A stretch of DNA of 64,000 nucleotides from Torreya grandis (GCA_037957365.1 JARHVA010004802.1:897001-961000); one strand, 5' to 3'. Counted from the stretch's first letter, positions 49,830 through 61,794 are shown. Notes: generated by a model from the sequence alone, not told the origin. Program-made: numbers and translations.

Positions 49830-50260
49830 AGCATTAGATTATGGTCTACATCAATCACTAGGTTATGCTACTTTTCAATACTTGAAAGGTTGATTATATG
49901 CAAGACATTTTAAAATATTCATTATGGAAAAACTTTAAGCACTAATACAAAGTATATGATATAGCTTCCATTACATGGATACATGGTCTACCTATGAGTA
50001 GGTTATAATGTAAGTCATTTATCATCACATGAGACATAGTAGATAATTTATTAGGGCCCATGATGGAATCCAAAGTAATCAATCTTAGCTCTTTGTGAGG
50101 AAGTTTTGAAAGCCTTTGATGTTCTTATTTGATTTCTTAATAGAGTCCATATTTAAACCCAATGTTTGTAAAAAAATGTTATGTTACAAATACTCAATGT
50201 GGATCTATTATCTATCAATACACATTTTACTCCCTTATTTAATGTATTGACTTGAATGAA
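49830..50260 (-). pseudogene. Element K protease and downstream linker remnant
   Basis: Minus strand: NTLNKGVKCVLIDNRSTLSI with the protease loop IDNRST at about 50190-50250, then YNLLIGRPCIHVMEAI and LKFFHNE at about 49900-49990. This is the segment that follows protease in many plant gypsy elements. Element D shows the same D-N-R change in its loop, supporting close relation. Several stops. Confidence 0.7.
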
Positions 50261-50309
50261 TAATCAAAGATTTTAATCTATATTATGGGTGGTAGGTAAG
50301 TCTTCCTTC

Positions 50310-50957
50310 TCAAAATATATCATGTTTCACTATTTTAAATTTATTAATGATAGATGAAAAATAGGTTGGTTTTGCATCATTTTGTATAGTTTTGTCATGT
50401 AATACTACATATAATATATCCTTATATATGGTTGTCCTCTTGAGTAACTCTATTATATATATCTTAGCTTGGGTATTTTTAAGTTTATCAATGCTATTAT
50501 ACCATTTATTTAAATTAGTTAACATCATGGGATGTTGAGCAGGGACATTTCGACTACCATCATTTTTCCATAGATGTGAGGCACCTTCTTCTGGTTATAA
50601 CAACATCAACCATGTCATCCAATATAAGCCTAGGGAAAATAATGAGGGATTGATGGTATCTAGCATAACCTTGAAGTCTAGGGGAAGGAGGAATGGATGG
50701 ATTCATACATTCCATCTCATGTCTAGTAATAATTATTCAAGCATCTCAGATTAGATATTTAGCTAATAGGAGTTATTAAGGAGAGTTAATGATTTTTCAT
50801 CACTACTTTTAGATGTAGTTTTATTGCATATAATTTTGACCCATTTCATTACATGGTTATGAAATATATTACACATTTTAGGGAAGTGGCATGTTATGAT
50901 GATAAGCATAGCTTGAATTTGAAAGTATAGACTATTTATATCCATTATAGACATCAT
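50310..50957 (-). pseudogene. Element K gag-protease linker remnant
   Basis: Minus-strand segments 50310-50528 (YNSIDKLKNTQAKIYIIELLK) and 50763-50957. The DxLKxTxAxIxxxELLK pattern is typical of the zone just before gypsy protease. The second segment is not individually recognisable and is placed by context. Confidence 0.5.
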
Positions 50958-51059
50958 TTATTGATGTGAATAAGGGGATATCAAAACTCATATCTAAAAC
51001 TGTAGGAAGGTATAATGAAACCCTAAGGGAACCTAATATTTTTCATGATCAAAAGGAAT

Positions 51060-51075
51060 GAAGGCTTCACCAATA
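51060..51075 (-). other. Element K primer-binding site
   Basis: Minus strand reads TTGGTGAAGCCTT just after the LTR start TGTTTTAAC. The layout is the same as element D at 38848-38874. Confidence 0.55.
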
Positions 51076-52150
51076 TGTTTTAACTTATTTTTGAATTTAG
51101 GCTATCAAAACCAGTCAAAATATTTGAATATTTATATTGTATAAAATATGTCTAAATTGCACAGATTTAAATGTAAAAAGCAAAGTAAGATTTGTTTATT
51201 ACACTTTTTATTTATATAAATGACCAAGAGGATAGGCTAAAAACTACTATTAGTTTTATTTTGATCTGTCATAATGTACAATTTTTAAAAATGCCCTTAA
51301 ATTGATATATGGTCACTTAGATCAAGAGAATGATTGTGAGAACTTGTTTAGACATATTCGATAATGTGCATACATCTACAGTGATTAAATTCATATTGTA
51401 AATGTCTTATATAGTTATTTTTGTTTATTCCATGGAAGGTCACTACATCAACCTATCAAAATGGATCCTATGTAATTTTAGAGGTTTGATATTATGCATA
51501 AATCATATTTTTTCTTCTTCACCTTGAAAACCTAGTTCACTTTTGACATTTCACCTATTAAAATGGGTTAGAAAATATGGGTTACATGTCCCCAACCACC
51601 AATCACTAAGTGTTTTATCACCTCTTATGTTTCAATACTATAAATAGGTCTCAAACCTAATTTTGTACGTGATCAATAATGATTTACTAGAATTTATGAT
51701 ACTTTTATGGCTTTCAAAACTTTATAATATATGATTTTGACCTTGCGATAGTATTCAAACTTGGTTAGGTGGTTGTTCCTTTGATTGGTTTTTATATTTA
51801 TATGATTTAGGGTAGTACCTCAAGGATGTGAAAATGTATTCCTCAGTGTGTAGGTAAATTTCCAAGTGAGTGCTAGATAAGTCCTCATAGGAATAGGCTT
51901 AGACTTGATATGTCTATATATGAGAATCTTTGGGTAATTTCCCTCTATAACCAATATGTGAAACATGTTTTTTGACCCAAGTGAAGGGTATAAATTTTAA
52001 AATAGTCATTTAGATAAAATGGGACATCTTTAGTAAAGTTATATGCTAATAGTAAATGATATCATTTGACTATTTTCAAAACTATCTAGGATTTAGAGGA
52101 CAATTATTTGGAGATTAAAGATAATATGATTAGGATGATGAGATATTTAG
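51076..52150 (-). repeat. Candidate element K 5' LTR (right end not located)
   Basis: Begins TGTTTTAACTTATTTTTG on the plus strand like the LTR of D, but the body differs. A minus-strand CTATTTATAG at about 51641-51650 could be its TATA region. The right boundary is a guess from the D LTR length. Confidence 0.4.
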
Positions 52151-53804
52151 GCACAGAATAGGGAGATCTTGTGTGTGAATGATATAAAATTAGGAATTTT
52201 AGGCCCATAGGTAAGTAAATGACTAGGAGAGAATGTGATCAAGAGTCAATTATGTATGCACAAGTTGTGTATGTTAAGGATTGGTCAAAACTAATGTATT
52301 CAAGTGTCTAATACAAAATTTATGTGTGTATAGTAAAATAATAAATTGAAACCATGTACCTAAAATTACCTATGGAAGGATAGATGAAGTGATTAAATAA
52401 AATTCCACCCACACGCATCATCATATCTTGGTAAGTCTAGATTATTCTTGAAAACAAGTGTAAGAATTAAAATGTTGTAACATGTAGTATCAGATATATA
52501 AAAATAAACTAAATATAAATTAAGCATAAGAATGAATAAACTTACTGTTATAAAAATCATGTTGTAATAACTTGAAAATAACACCTTATCACACTCTAAT
52601 AATGCTCACTCAGGTACTATAACTTTCTAAGTAAGTTCTAGAAACTCAAATCTACTTCTTGATCATGGCAGTATATATTGAGCCACTTCAGATGCTCTCA
52701 TTTTCCCTAATTTACTCAATATGTTGCTCAATTTCACTTAATATTTGTCTTAATTTTGCACAATCTTAGTTTAAAATATTATGATATATACCCCATTTTG
52801 AGGCAAATAATTTTAAAACATTTTATTGCAATCACTCATCTTAAAATAGATAGTTATGAGTACCATGTCTCATCAATTAATATAGTTAAAGTAGCTATAA
52901 TCCTTGAAAAATCACTAAAACACATGTAACAATTGTAACATATTATCATGTATCACTCAATAGTAAGATTCAATCTCATGTGAAATGAAAGAGATAGGGG
53001 AAAAAATTGTGCCCCAATGTAAGTTATGTATGTGTATGGCATAAATAGTAATAATATTGAGGAGATAGGTAAGGGTAAAATAACCTGATGGAAAATCAAT
53101 ATGATGACAAATAGCATGCCCTTAATGTAGAAATATGCCCATATAAGGTCTAGATAAATTAATGAAGTGCACATACATAATATTTGTATACCCCAATAGA
53201 TGCATGGAAAGGACCAAAAAAATGTAGGCACTAAACATATTATAATAAAAACAATGTGCATGATATGTATCATGGCACCAAATATAATATATCATAATAG
53301 TAGCATTCATGTATATATTTACATAAATTAAATTGTCACATAGACACATATGACTCAAAATTAATGACAACATGACATGACATGATGACTAGAGGATCCT
53401 CTATGAAAAAAAATAGATAATACATTGAAAAATAAAATGCTTAAGCATGCACAAGCATACACATGCAAGAAATCAAAAATCCATAGTCACACATGCAATG
53501 TAACATTCATAATGTAACCTTACAACATAAATATATATGTAACACCCAAGAAATTGGTACTAATGATATATGATGTAATCGATGTAAGTATCTATATTTG
53601 ATAAATCAAAAGTGAGATAGATATCATCATAAAATCTGTTATAAGAAGATGCCATTGATGTAAGGTATACCTATAACATGATAATTCTCCCTGAGGATGT
53701 GAGCACGAATGTAGTTGCATATAATATGAAATTCCATGATCATAAAAAACATATATACCATGCATCTCACCCACTCAAATAATACCATGATAAGTATATA
53801 TCTA
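52150..53804 (-). other. Element J noncoding interior, left of the F insertion
   Basis: From about 52790 this resembles D (34910 onward) and K (43245 onward): CCCATTTTGAGG, then CACTCATCTTAAAATA and CATG-rich sequence. The stretch 52150-52790 is unassigned. No coding domain. Confidence 0.45.
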
Positions 53805-53809
53805 AACAT

Positions 53810-54165
53810 TATCAGGGGTTATCAACAAGGAGTATAACTAAATCTGAGGATCTATCTAGGACTCATACCACATGAACATAACTTCATTGCCAAGAAATAA
53901 TAGCACTCTAACTATAATGAAACACAAGCTACTCATAAAAACTTATTACAGTGTTTGAGTATCTCACCTTCTCCTCTTATTTACACATTAGGAGTGTATT
54001 ATAAATAAGAGAGATAAGGTTTATTTATACATATGTGGCCATCCCACTATCCTCCACTAATAGTTAAGGGGTCATCCCACTAGATAAGTGGAGAGGAAAT
54101 TATCCCCTACTATCCACCATGTTGATGTCCCATTCAACCCTAAACAAGCTTAATTTACTCAAACA
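53810..54165 (-). repeat. Element F 3' LTR
   Basis: 356 bp, homologous to 58381-58749 and, inverted, to 58016-58369. A minus-strand TATAAATAAACC lies at 54023-54034, a candidate TATA box. Confidence 0.88.
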
Positions 54166-54335
54166 CCCTCCCTTAAGTTATGATTATGGGGAGAGAGAAA
54201 CAAACAACACAAATGGGTCTCAGCTACTAGCATGCTAAGGTACCCATGTACAAATATAAGAAAAATAAAGAAGTAAAGATTTCATATGAAATTTGTGATC
54301 TAGGAATTTGACTCAAGAGAGAATGGTTAATACGG

Positions 54336-55497
54336 TGTTAGTTCCAAAATGAAAACAAAATGAAAGAAACACACTAATAGCATAACATCTCTAGGCCTAG
54401 ACACTAGGGAGAGCTTAGTTAACAAAATCAAATGACAACATAACTGAAAAATTAAGGAATTAAAACACAATAATTCCTTCACCTTCCTTGGATGCTCCAA
54501 ATTCCTTTGTAGTAGTGGCTTGATTGGTTTTGTGCTCATGAAGTCCTTGGCAATGGAAGCTTGGCTACCTCCATCTCTCCTTGGCACCTTTGGCTTGTAT
54601 CTTGGCTTGGCTTGGAATAAATTTGGAATGATAACACTAATTTAAATGGATTCTTTAAAATATTTGTGCCTTATAACTTTTCACCAAAACAACTTAGAAA
54701 TGATGTTCATGGCCTCTCTATTTATAGATTTTTGAAAATGTCTAGAATCAACATAAATCCTCTATCTCAAGATTGAGATGTGTGGTTAAGGATTAATTCA
54801 ATTTTTAAAATTAAGTTTTTAATTATCCTCATCATGAAATTAGAAGAAGGGGAAATTAAGAGGCATTTATGGAATCATATAAGGCATTGATGAGGCATGG
54901 AGGGCATGAATCCTGATATTTGTGGCATTTATGGCCTAGGGATGTCTTCCCAAGAAATGAGGTCACCTGATGATGCAGATATTCAATATTCATTTTAAAA
55001 ACAAATTTTTCAATATTTTTCCATGGAATTCTTAATTAGGCCTTGATTTGGGTTAATTATCTCTTAAGCATGTTTAATCACTTTATGCACAAATCACTCA
55101 AATTCATTAGAATGCCTAGTTATTGGTCCAAAATTTGACTAGATTGGAATTAAAATTCACTTTCAAATGAATTGGATCCATTATCCCATTTAGGATGTTA
55201 CCAATATAAAATAACAAAAGCACATGTCTTGTGTAGAAGACTTTGATAGGAAAGATTAATCCAGACCACCATGGTGCAAAATTGGCATTTTGACTCAAAA
55301 TGATCTGATCAAAGTTAGCTAGCCTATAAATTGCATTGCCCCATTTAGGGATACCCTAGCCTAAATTAACACTTGAATATGTTTTTTTCACCTCATTTAG
55401 CTTGTTTTAGTATTTTCATGCCAAATTGTGCATTTTGGGTGGAAATTAGTCAAAATCCTAGTTGGAGGTTATTGGTGGCCAACTTTAGGTGTCTACA
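54336..55497 (-). repeat. LTR G: single gypsy-type LTR inside F
   Basis: On the minus strand it runs TGTAGACACC to GGAACTAACA, about 1162 bp. A CTTGGGGGGATTT purine tract lies just outside at 55498-55512, so this is a 3' LTR with interior sequence to its right. A minus-strand CTATAAATAGAG at 54716-54727 is a good TATA box. The downstream leader gives an 86-residue frame (54327-54587) that I regard as incidental. No partner LTR was found. Confidence 0.6.
54716..54727 (-). promoter_or_regulatory. TATA box of LTR G
   Basis: Minus strand CTATAAATAGAG, a near-ideal plant TATA box, followed by GGCC(A)TGAAC. It is placed within the LTR where the U3/R boundary would be expected. Confidence 0.6.
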
Positions 55498-57879
55498 AAA
55501 TCCCCCCAAGGAAATCTTCCTTCATCCCAAGTATATTTCACAATTATATGTCTTATATTGATGTAAGGAACCACTTGCATATGTGGTGATATAGTCCCAT
55601 GTAAACAATCCATGTGATATACCTATAAAAAATAAGTATCAACTATTGTATGTGATCCTTCAAAAGTGATTAGTATTCCTCATGCAAAACAATGTCCCAA
55701 ACTAATTTTCTAAATTTTTTATAAAATATAATTGAATTATCTGAAACATCATGGCATTAATAAGATATACCAAAAATGTGAGAACATGTACTGGGACAAA
55801 TAGAAAAAAATAGCAAAATCAACCAATGACTAAGTATAATATTCTCCCTTGGGCATAGGTTGAATAGGAGCAATACTAATAAATGGAGTAGGTAGAGTTA
55901 CATAATCTATATCACCACCAAATACCAAGTCCACAATACAAAAGGAAGAGGTGGTGGAGGTGCCTCATCCAAGTCATCCACAAGAAATGGTGGAGGTGTC
56001 TTATCCTCAAAAGCCATGTCCTCATAAATAATTCAAAGAGGATGAGAACCAATAATAAGAGGAGGAGGTGGTGATTCCAAGGTTCCTCAAAAATATCATC
56101 ATCAATAATCAAATCCTCACTAGGATGAGTAGGTTCTAGGTGAATGGCATCTGTAACATTAATAAATAGATCCTCACTAACAAAAGGATGATGATGAGAA
56201 CTAGAAAACACCACATCTAAATCATCATCAAGAATCACATCCTCACAAATAGGAGAAGATGGTGGATGAGTAAAAAAAAATTACTAAAAAAATAATCCTC
56301 ACTAAGAGAGGGAGGATAAGGAAGAGGAATAGGTGAAGGTGAAGCAACCTCCCCAAACAAGGTTGCAATAGTGTCCTTAGCTTCCTTTGATGATGTGGCA
56401 TGTGAAATGTGAGACTCAAACTATCCAAAATATTGAGGTGAATGAAGCCAAGGGACTAATAATATAGATACACAATCCAAAAAATATCTTCCCTCTTAGT
56501 AAAAATAGGAAAGTCACCAAGAATAACTCTCCAAATGCATTTCATCTACAAGTGCAACTTCATCTTCATTTTCCATGTGTTGTAGTTGGATGTGTTGAGG
56601 GATTAAAATAATGGGGTATCCATTTTTATAAGAATAAATTGAGGAATATAATCCATACCCTCCCCATAAAATAACTCTTAATGTCATAAAAGTTGATAAT
56701 AAAAAATACAATCGATACAAACTTTGTATTTTGACAAAAATATCTCATTTTCCCTCCAAAAGGGCAAATGTGACAAAGTCACAAAATTACCTCCAAAAAT
56801 ATAAACAATAATTAGAGGTTGGGTACTACTAAAAAATAATCCAATAATATGATTAAATCACATAAAGCTACAAGGCACACTTAAAAATAGGACATTGGGC
56901 TTCACCAATGATGCATCCATAATTGATTACAATAAGGATCTAGGGAAGAGGGGTCCAAGGGCGAGAACCCCCAATGGGGATAAAGGGTAGTGCCCCTTAT
57001 GAGGTTCAAGGTAGAACCCCTATCATATTCCCAACATAATTTGAAGATTTGTGTGACCTTTAGAATGGCCAAAAAAAAACCCCTTCAAGAAAAAAAAATC
57101 TTCTCAATTTACATTTTCCCCCCTTTTAACAATTTTATGTATTTTGACAAAGAAAATACTCCCCTTATACAAAATCACCTCTTATAATTCAAGATGTGTC
57201 TTTTACAAAATTATGGCCTTTATAACTATTTTATAAATTAAAAAACCTTATTTTACAATAGTTTCTCAAAAAAATTGCCTCCTCTTTCAATAAATTACTC
57301 CCATTATAAAATTCACCACCAAAAAAAAAAAAAAAATTGTAGCAGAAACACGTTGAACCCCTAACCACTTTATATAAGGTTTTAATAGAAATATACTAGC
57401 TTCATGTGCTATGAAACTTTTCAAATTTAATAATGTGATTGTTTATATTTGGATTTAACCTGAGCAGGTTGTGTGTTTTAAAGAATAAAGTCACCTTTTG
57501 TGGATAGAATGTTGGAGATTAGTGTCTAGGAGACAGTGAGCTAAAAATGAGCTAGATTGGCTAGCTGATGGTATAGGTGAAACCATGACTTTGGTGAGAA
57601 AACTATCTTTTCAAAAAAACAAGGTCAAATCTTGCAAAGGAATGTTGAAACCCATAGTTTTGAGAGGAAGACTAGTGATAAAATGGTTTTTGAAAATTGC
57701 TCAAAATATTCAAAACCCACCATTCAAAATCATGGATTGGTGTTGAAGCTTGAGTGTTCAAAAAGGTTCAAGTACTTCTAGTGTACTTCCTTCTAAGTCT
57801 CTAATACAAGAGGGTGAGGCCCAATATGACAAGCTGTTAGATCCCCTCACAAACATAATTTATTTGTTTTTATTAAGAT
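55498..57879 (-). other. Interior sequence of G and/or F, mostly noncoding
   Basis: No gypsy or copia domain was recognised. 55912-56430 on the minus strand has an acidic repeat-like frame, listed separately. 57321-57336 is an A-run. 57400-57850 is unassigned. The right border of the G insertion could not be found. Confidence 0.4.
55912..56428 (-). pseudogene. Acidic repeat protein remnant of unknown function
   Basis: Two adjoining minus-strand open segments (56243-56428 and 55912-56238). The motif (S/C/Y)ED followed by hydrophobic and Asp residues recurs (CEDVILDDDL near 56239, SEDLFINV near 56168, SEDLIIDDD near 56114), spaced about 55-70 bases, matching repeated CCTCAC words on the plus strand. 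It may be the acidic tail of a gag or linker. Not recognised as a known family. Confidence 0.3.
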
Positions 57880-57884
57880 CTATA

Positions 57885-58369
57885 CATAATTAGAATTCCA
57901 TATGAAGTCCTCCCTTATTTTCTTCTATTTGTACATGGGTACATTAGCAATTCTAGTAGTCTAGACCCATTTGTGTTTTTTCCCTCTCTCTCCATAACCA
58001 TCACTTAAGGGAGGGTGTTGGACTAAATTAAGCTTGTTTAGGGATTAATGGGCCATCAACATGGTGGACCTCTTAGTAGGGGATAGTGGCCTCTCCACTT
58101 CTCTAGTGGGATGGACCCTTACCTCTTAGTTGAGGATAATGGAATGGTCACATATTTTTAAATAAACCTTATCCTTCATATTTATAGTGCACTCCTAAAG
58201 TGAAATTAAAAGGAGAAGCTAAGAGACTCAAGCATTGTAATAAGTTTTTAGGAGTAATAGATAGCTTATGTTTCATTATAGTTAGAGTGTTTTTATTTAT
58301 TTGCATTGAAGTTCTTTTCATGTGGTTTTGGTATCTCAGATAGATCTTTGGATCTAGTTATACTCCTAG
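57885..58369 (+). repeat. Inverted copy of element F 3' interior, polypurine tract and LTR
   Basis: Plus-oriented LTR at 58016-58369 (TGTTGGACTAAATTAAGC onward) preceded by CACTTAAGGGAGGG and about 130 bases matching, in inverse, 54166-54295. The LTR stops at TACTCCTAG, lacking its last dozen or more bases, and runs straight into the primer-site complement. Confidence 0.85.
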
Positions 58370-58380
58370 CTCTGATACCA
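58369..58380 (-). other. Element F primer-binding site (initiator-Met tRNA type)
   Basis: GCTCTGATACCA on the plus strand, abutting the 5' LTR at 58381. It continues as GAGCTAGG on the minus strand, close to the expected GAGCCAGG of the tRNA complement. Confidence 0.85.
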
Positions 58381-58749
58381 TATCAAGGTTATCATCTAGG
58401 AGTATAATTAGATCTAAGGATCTATCTGAGAGACCAAGGCCACATGAAAATAACTTCAATGTAAATAAATAACAACACTCTAACTATAATGAAACACAAG
58501 CTATCTATTACTCCTAAAAATTTATTATAATTTTTTATTTTCTCACCTTTTCCTCTTACTGACACTTTAGGAATACACTATAAATAGGAGAGATAAGGTT
58601 TATTTAAACATATGTGTCCATCCCACTATCCTAAACTAAGAATTAAGGGGCCATCCCACTAGAGAAGTGGAGAGGCCACTATCCCCTACTAATAGGTCCA
58701 TAATTTTGATGACCCATTAAGCCCTAAATAATCTCTATTTACTCTAACA
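58381..58749 (-). repeat. Element F 5' LTR
   Basis: 369 bp, starting TGTTAGAG and ending CCTTGATA on the minus strand. It forms the right arm of the palindrome centred near 58375. Confidence 0.88.
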
Positions 58750-59823
58750 AACATGATATGTAAAACCTATAGCATTTATAATAGGCATTATATATATCCA
58801 TTGATAAATAAATATTTTTATTTTTATGCTTTTTAATGTTTTTTCATGTTTAAAATATATTTCAAACAAAAAGTAATCAAATCATGTAAATAATGGGCCA
58901 AAGGCACACACAAAAAGAAGAAAGGTAACTAAATCGAGAAAAATAAAAGTCAAGGAAAAAAATTAAGCAAGTAAAGGAAAGTAGAAAATCAATCCAAGAG
59001 GTAAAAATTCAAAAAAAGGTAGGGGAGGAGGATTTCCTACAAAGTAAAACTTCCCTCATATCTCAATGCATGTTAATACAAAAGGTCTTGATATATATGT
59101 TTTCATCATTGGGATGTCTATGCATGTTTTTAGAATGGGATCAACAATGAAAGGGTAAGGGCCAATGCAACATAAACCAAGGGTTTAAAATAAATTCAAT
59201 TCAAACAAGTTCTAAGATGTCAAATATAGAAGATAGATGAGGCATGGAAAAAATTCAAGAGAAGAAAGCACATGGAAGGCACAACACAAAGAATAAAATT
59301 CAAAAAGTAATATATATTATAATAATGATATATCAATGAAGCGCAAGGAATTGGATAGCATGGCTAACCAATAATCTCATCTATAATTCCATAACCTAGA
59401 AGAGGGGGGGTCATATGAATCACTAAAATTATAATAAATATATTTATGATGGGTGTATTAAAATGAATGATCATCCCAAAGAAATATATTATGATAGTGG
59501 ATTTGAGGATCCACTACAACCTCTTGAAAAACATGTATATGTGATGAGATATATCATGATGAAATTTAAGTAAGCATAGGTGCTTCAATATGATATACTA
59601 TAAGAATCTCTAAATTAATCTTAGGACACAGATGAGTATTAATTGTATGTTTTGAAGGTGTAAATATAGGAATATTAATTGTAAGATTTGTGACATGGTA
59701 TTTTGAATTTATAAATTATATCATATTGAAAACCATGACTATAGGTGTTTAAATAGTACCATATTTCACACAAGGTTACATGATTTTATTTTTAAATACT
59801 TTAGGTAACCTCTCACATTATCT
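58750..59823 (-). other. Element J interior, right of the F insertion
   Basis: Continues the AT-rich noncoding zone left of 53805. No protein domain seen. Confidence 0.45.
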
Positions 59824-60215
59824 TTAAGGTGGGATAGATAACTTTAAATATGTGTTGTAAAGGGTATGTAATTTATCATTATGCATAAATTTTAGACCCT
59901 GGTGTAGTGGGTATGGTATTGTTCTCATTTGATTTAGCCATGGGCATATAAGTAGTAGATTGAGAGAACTAACATCTAACACTACATAAAGCCACACTAA
60001 TGTAGTTTTGGGGAAAAATACAACTAATAATGTAATACCACATAGGGGTGTGTGTGTAATATTACCATAACTTTGAAGTATAATATTCATATCATGTAAA
60101 TCTCATTGTGTGTAATATTGATAGTTAAAGATGGCATTATAATTATATTTTGGATAGAACAATTGTCAACCATGATGCCATATGTGACCAAAGGGTGTGA
60201 ATTAAATAAATTCTT
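59824..60215 (-). pseudogene. Element J protease and downstream linker remnant
   Basis: Minus strand: a protease-loop-like GIMVDNCSIQN at about 60160-60195, then an 88-residue segment containing LNLLLICPWLNQMRTIP and LHQGLKFMHNDKL. This matches the (L)LGRPW(I/L)H..KA(I/V)PS.LHQ.LKF segment after gypsy protease. The same segment occurs in K at 49900-49990. Confidence 0.65.
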
Positions 60216-61004
60216 ATATGCAAATAGGACCATTATTTAAATCATCCTGTGGAATTTTATTGTTATAAAATGTGATGGATGTTGTTGGTTCATTAGAGCC
60301 CAAACCCATATTGATAAGGCTATAAATATCATGTTTGTATGGAATGGTCAACTAAAGTTTAGATGTTCCGTGTGGATATTATATTTCTTATTAATATCAT
60401 GATTCGACAAGGGGTTATTAAAAAAATTTAATAATTGACTAGCCATTCTAACATATGCATTCAATGTATAATTATGGCCATTAACTTGGATAGTGTTACT
60501 ATTGATCAGATCTTATATCTTATGTCATAATTTTAAGCATTAATTAGTAGAATTTCTTTAAGGTTTATGGTATTCAAAATAATGGTTGGAATCACATATT
60601 TTAGACATGGGTTGATAATTATTCAAGTTATAAGGCTAGATTAGTGTAATTTCATTACACTCAAGTAAGTGTTTAAGCACTTTGTGAGGTAGCTCAGGTA
60701 ATACTATAAATTATCGCAAGTTCATAAAAAGTGGAAGGACTATCCTACCATAAGGTTGTGAAATTCCATTTATGGTTTTAGCCTCATTTTTAGTTTTAAA
60801 TGTAGGCTTATAATTAGCTTTAGCTTTGAAAGTTAATTTTACATTATATCTAGAAGTAGTAGATGTAGTTTTGATAGATGTATTCTTGAGAATATTGGCC
60901 TCTAAAAGTTTGATTTAAATGTTGTGAAGCATGTGGAAAAGTTTTTCAAAAGATTGGTAAGTTTTAAGCATAAATTTTTCTTTAAGTGGTGGATGAAATT
61001 TATT
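60216..61004 (-). other. Element J gag-protease spacer
   Basis: Broken frames between gag and protease on the minus strand. Probably the gag C-terminus and linker; no specific motif. Confidence 0.4.
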
Positions 61005-61230
61005 TTATAAAATAATTTTAAGCTCATTATCATAGATTCGATGTGACATTTTCATAAGAATTGTCTTGAATCTAAGCACATAGTAAACAATATCCTTACT
61101 AGGTCCTTGTTTGAGTTGGGAAATTTGAGAAAATGTGACTCTTTGACTAATGTTTATATAAAAATTGTCAAAGTGGGCCACAATCGAGTATCTATTAGGT
61201 AGAGTAAAATGCACAAAGAAATTACTTATG
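61005..61230 (-). pseudogene. Element J gag remnant, cut by element I
   Basis: The minus-strand segment includes QRVTFSQISQLKQGPSKDI and YYVLRFKTILMKM, matching the plant gypsy gag pattern LKQ.P.E....Y..RF......M. It ends at 61230, where the copia element I begins; the first residues of the apparent frame come from the LTR of I. The rest of gag would lie beyond the right end of the nested insertions, outside this window. Confidence 0.65.
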
Positions 61231-61480
61231 TGTTGTAGAAAAATCAAACATGAGCCAAAATAAACTTATTACTCAACAATCAAAATATTATAATATTAGC
61301 ATTAGCATCATTATACATAAAATATTTAGGAATGTACATTATATAGGTGAAAGATAAAAATATCCTCACTTCCTCATGAATGTGGGATTGTCTTTCATAA
61401 TGACCTAAAATACACATAAGCAAGATAACTAAACATGTGTAGTAATAAACCATTAAATGGATTGAAAACCTACACTAATA
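61231..61480 (-). repeat. Element I candidate 3' LTR
   Basis: About 250 bp on the minus strand from TATTAGTGTAGG to TTCTACAACA. The right edge is set by the polypurine tract; the left edge by the TG/CA-type end and the start of gag sequence of J. No partner is available in this window. Confidence 0.5.
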
Positions 61481-61521
61481 ACCCCCTTAAGCATAGATTA
61501 GGTAGGTAGTATAATTGGGTC

Positions 61522-61794
61522 CTAGAAAAAAGGTGAGATGAGGTACCCAATTAAAATAAAATACCCCCTAGAAGATGATGTCAGAACTGATCGAACCCCA
61601 AGAAGAGACCATAAATGAATATACTTGCTCTCAGTGAAGTGTTTGGTAAATATATCAATAATTTGTTCCATTGTTTGGATATAGAAAAGATTAATGACTT
61701 TCCCATAGATGATCTCCTGAATGAAATGCATGTTAATCTTTATATGTTTGGTCTATTGATGGAGGACCATATTCGTATAGATCTAGATTGTGCT
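61522..61794 (-). pseudogene. Element I copia RNase H C-terminus
   Basis: Minus strand: VLHQ-stop-TKHIKI, then MHFIQEII, then YIQTMEQIIDIFTKHF and LWSLLGV. This follows the copia order (RTKHI.I..HFI(R/Q)E, then Y..T..Q.ADI.TK, then LLGV). The stop sits at an expected Arg, not Gln, position. It is interrupted upstream at 61794 by the LTR of H. Confidence 0.82.

Larger units (their letters stand above)
43245..51075 (-). mobile_element. Element K interior (gypsy, relative of D), interrupted by element C
   Basis: Sequence around the D insertion (right flank 43245 onward, left flank up to 32371) matches element D's own interior from about 34910, so D landed in a related element. Continuing rightward past nested element C (43804-47705), the minus strand encodes a protease region at 49830-50260, gag-like remnants at 50310-50957 and a primer site at 51060-51075 next to a candidate 5' LTR. 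No RT or integrase was found between 47711 and 49800. The far (3') LTR of K was not found to the left of 32372. Confidence 0.6.
53810..58749 (-). mobile_element. Element F: LTR element with an inverted copy of its 3' end beside the primer site
   Basis: Perfect TSD AACAT (53805-53809 and 58750-58754). LTRs 53810-54165 and 58381-58749 flank it. The minus-strand polypurine tract (CTTAAGGGAGGG) is next to 54165 and the primer site TGGTATCAGAGC is at 58369-58380. Immediately beyond the primer site lies a plus-oriented copy of interior end, polypurine tract and most of an LTR (about 57885-58369), so the right end is a near-perfect head-to-head palindrome. Another LTR (G) sits inside at 54336-55497. 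No gag or pol domain was recognised. Confidence 0.82.
61231..61794 (-). mobile_element. Element I: copia retrotransposon, 3' end
   Basis: Candidate 3' LTR at 61231-61480, polypurine tract GCTTAAGGGGGT next to it (61481-61492), and the C-terminal RNase H of a copia polyprotein at 61522-61794. Then it is interrupted by element H. It inserted into the gag of J; the remainder lies right of the window. Confidence 0.7.

Noticed and set aside
53592..54587. Small minus-strand frames with possible start codons near LTR F and LTR G
   Set aside because: They fall in LTR leader sequence or the J interior and match no known protein; the apparent frame at 54327-54587 crosses the LTR end.
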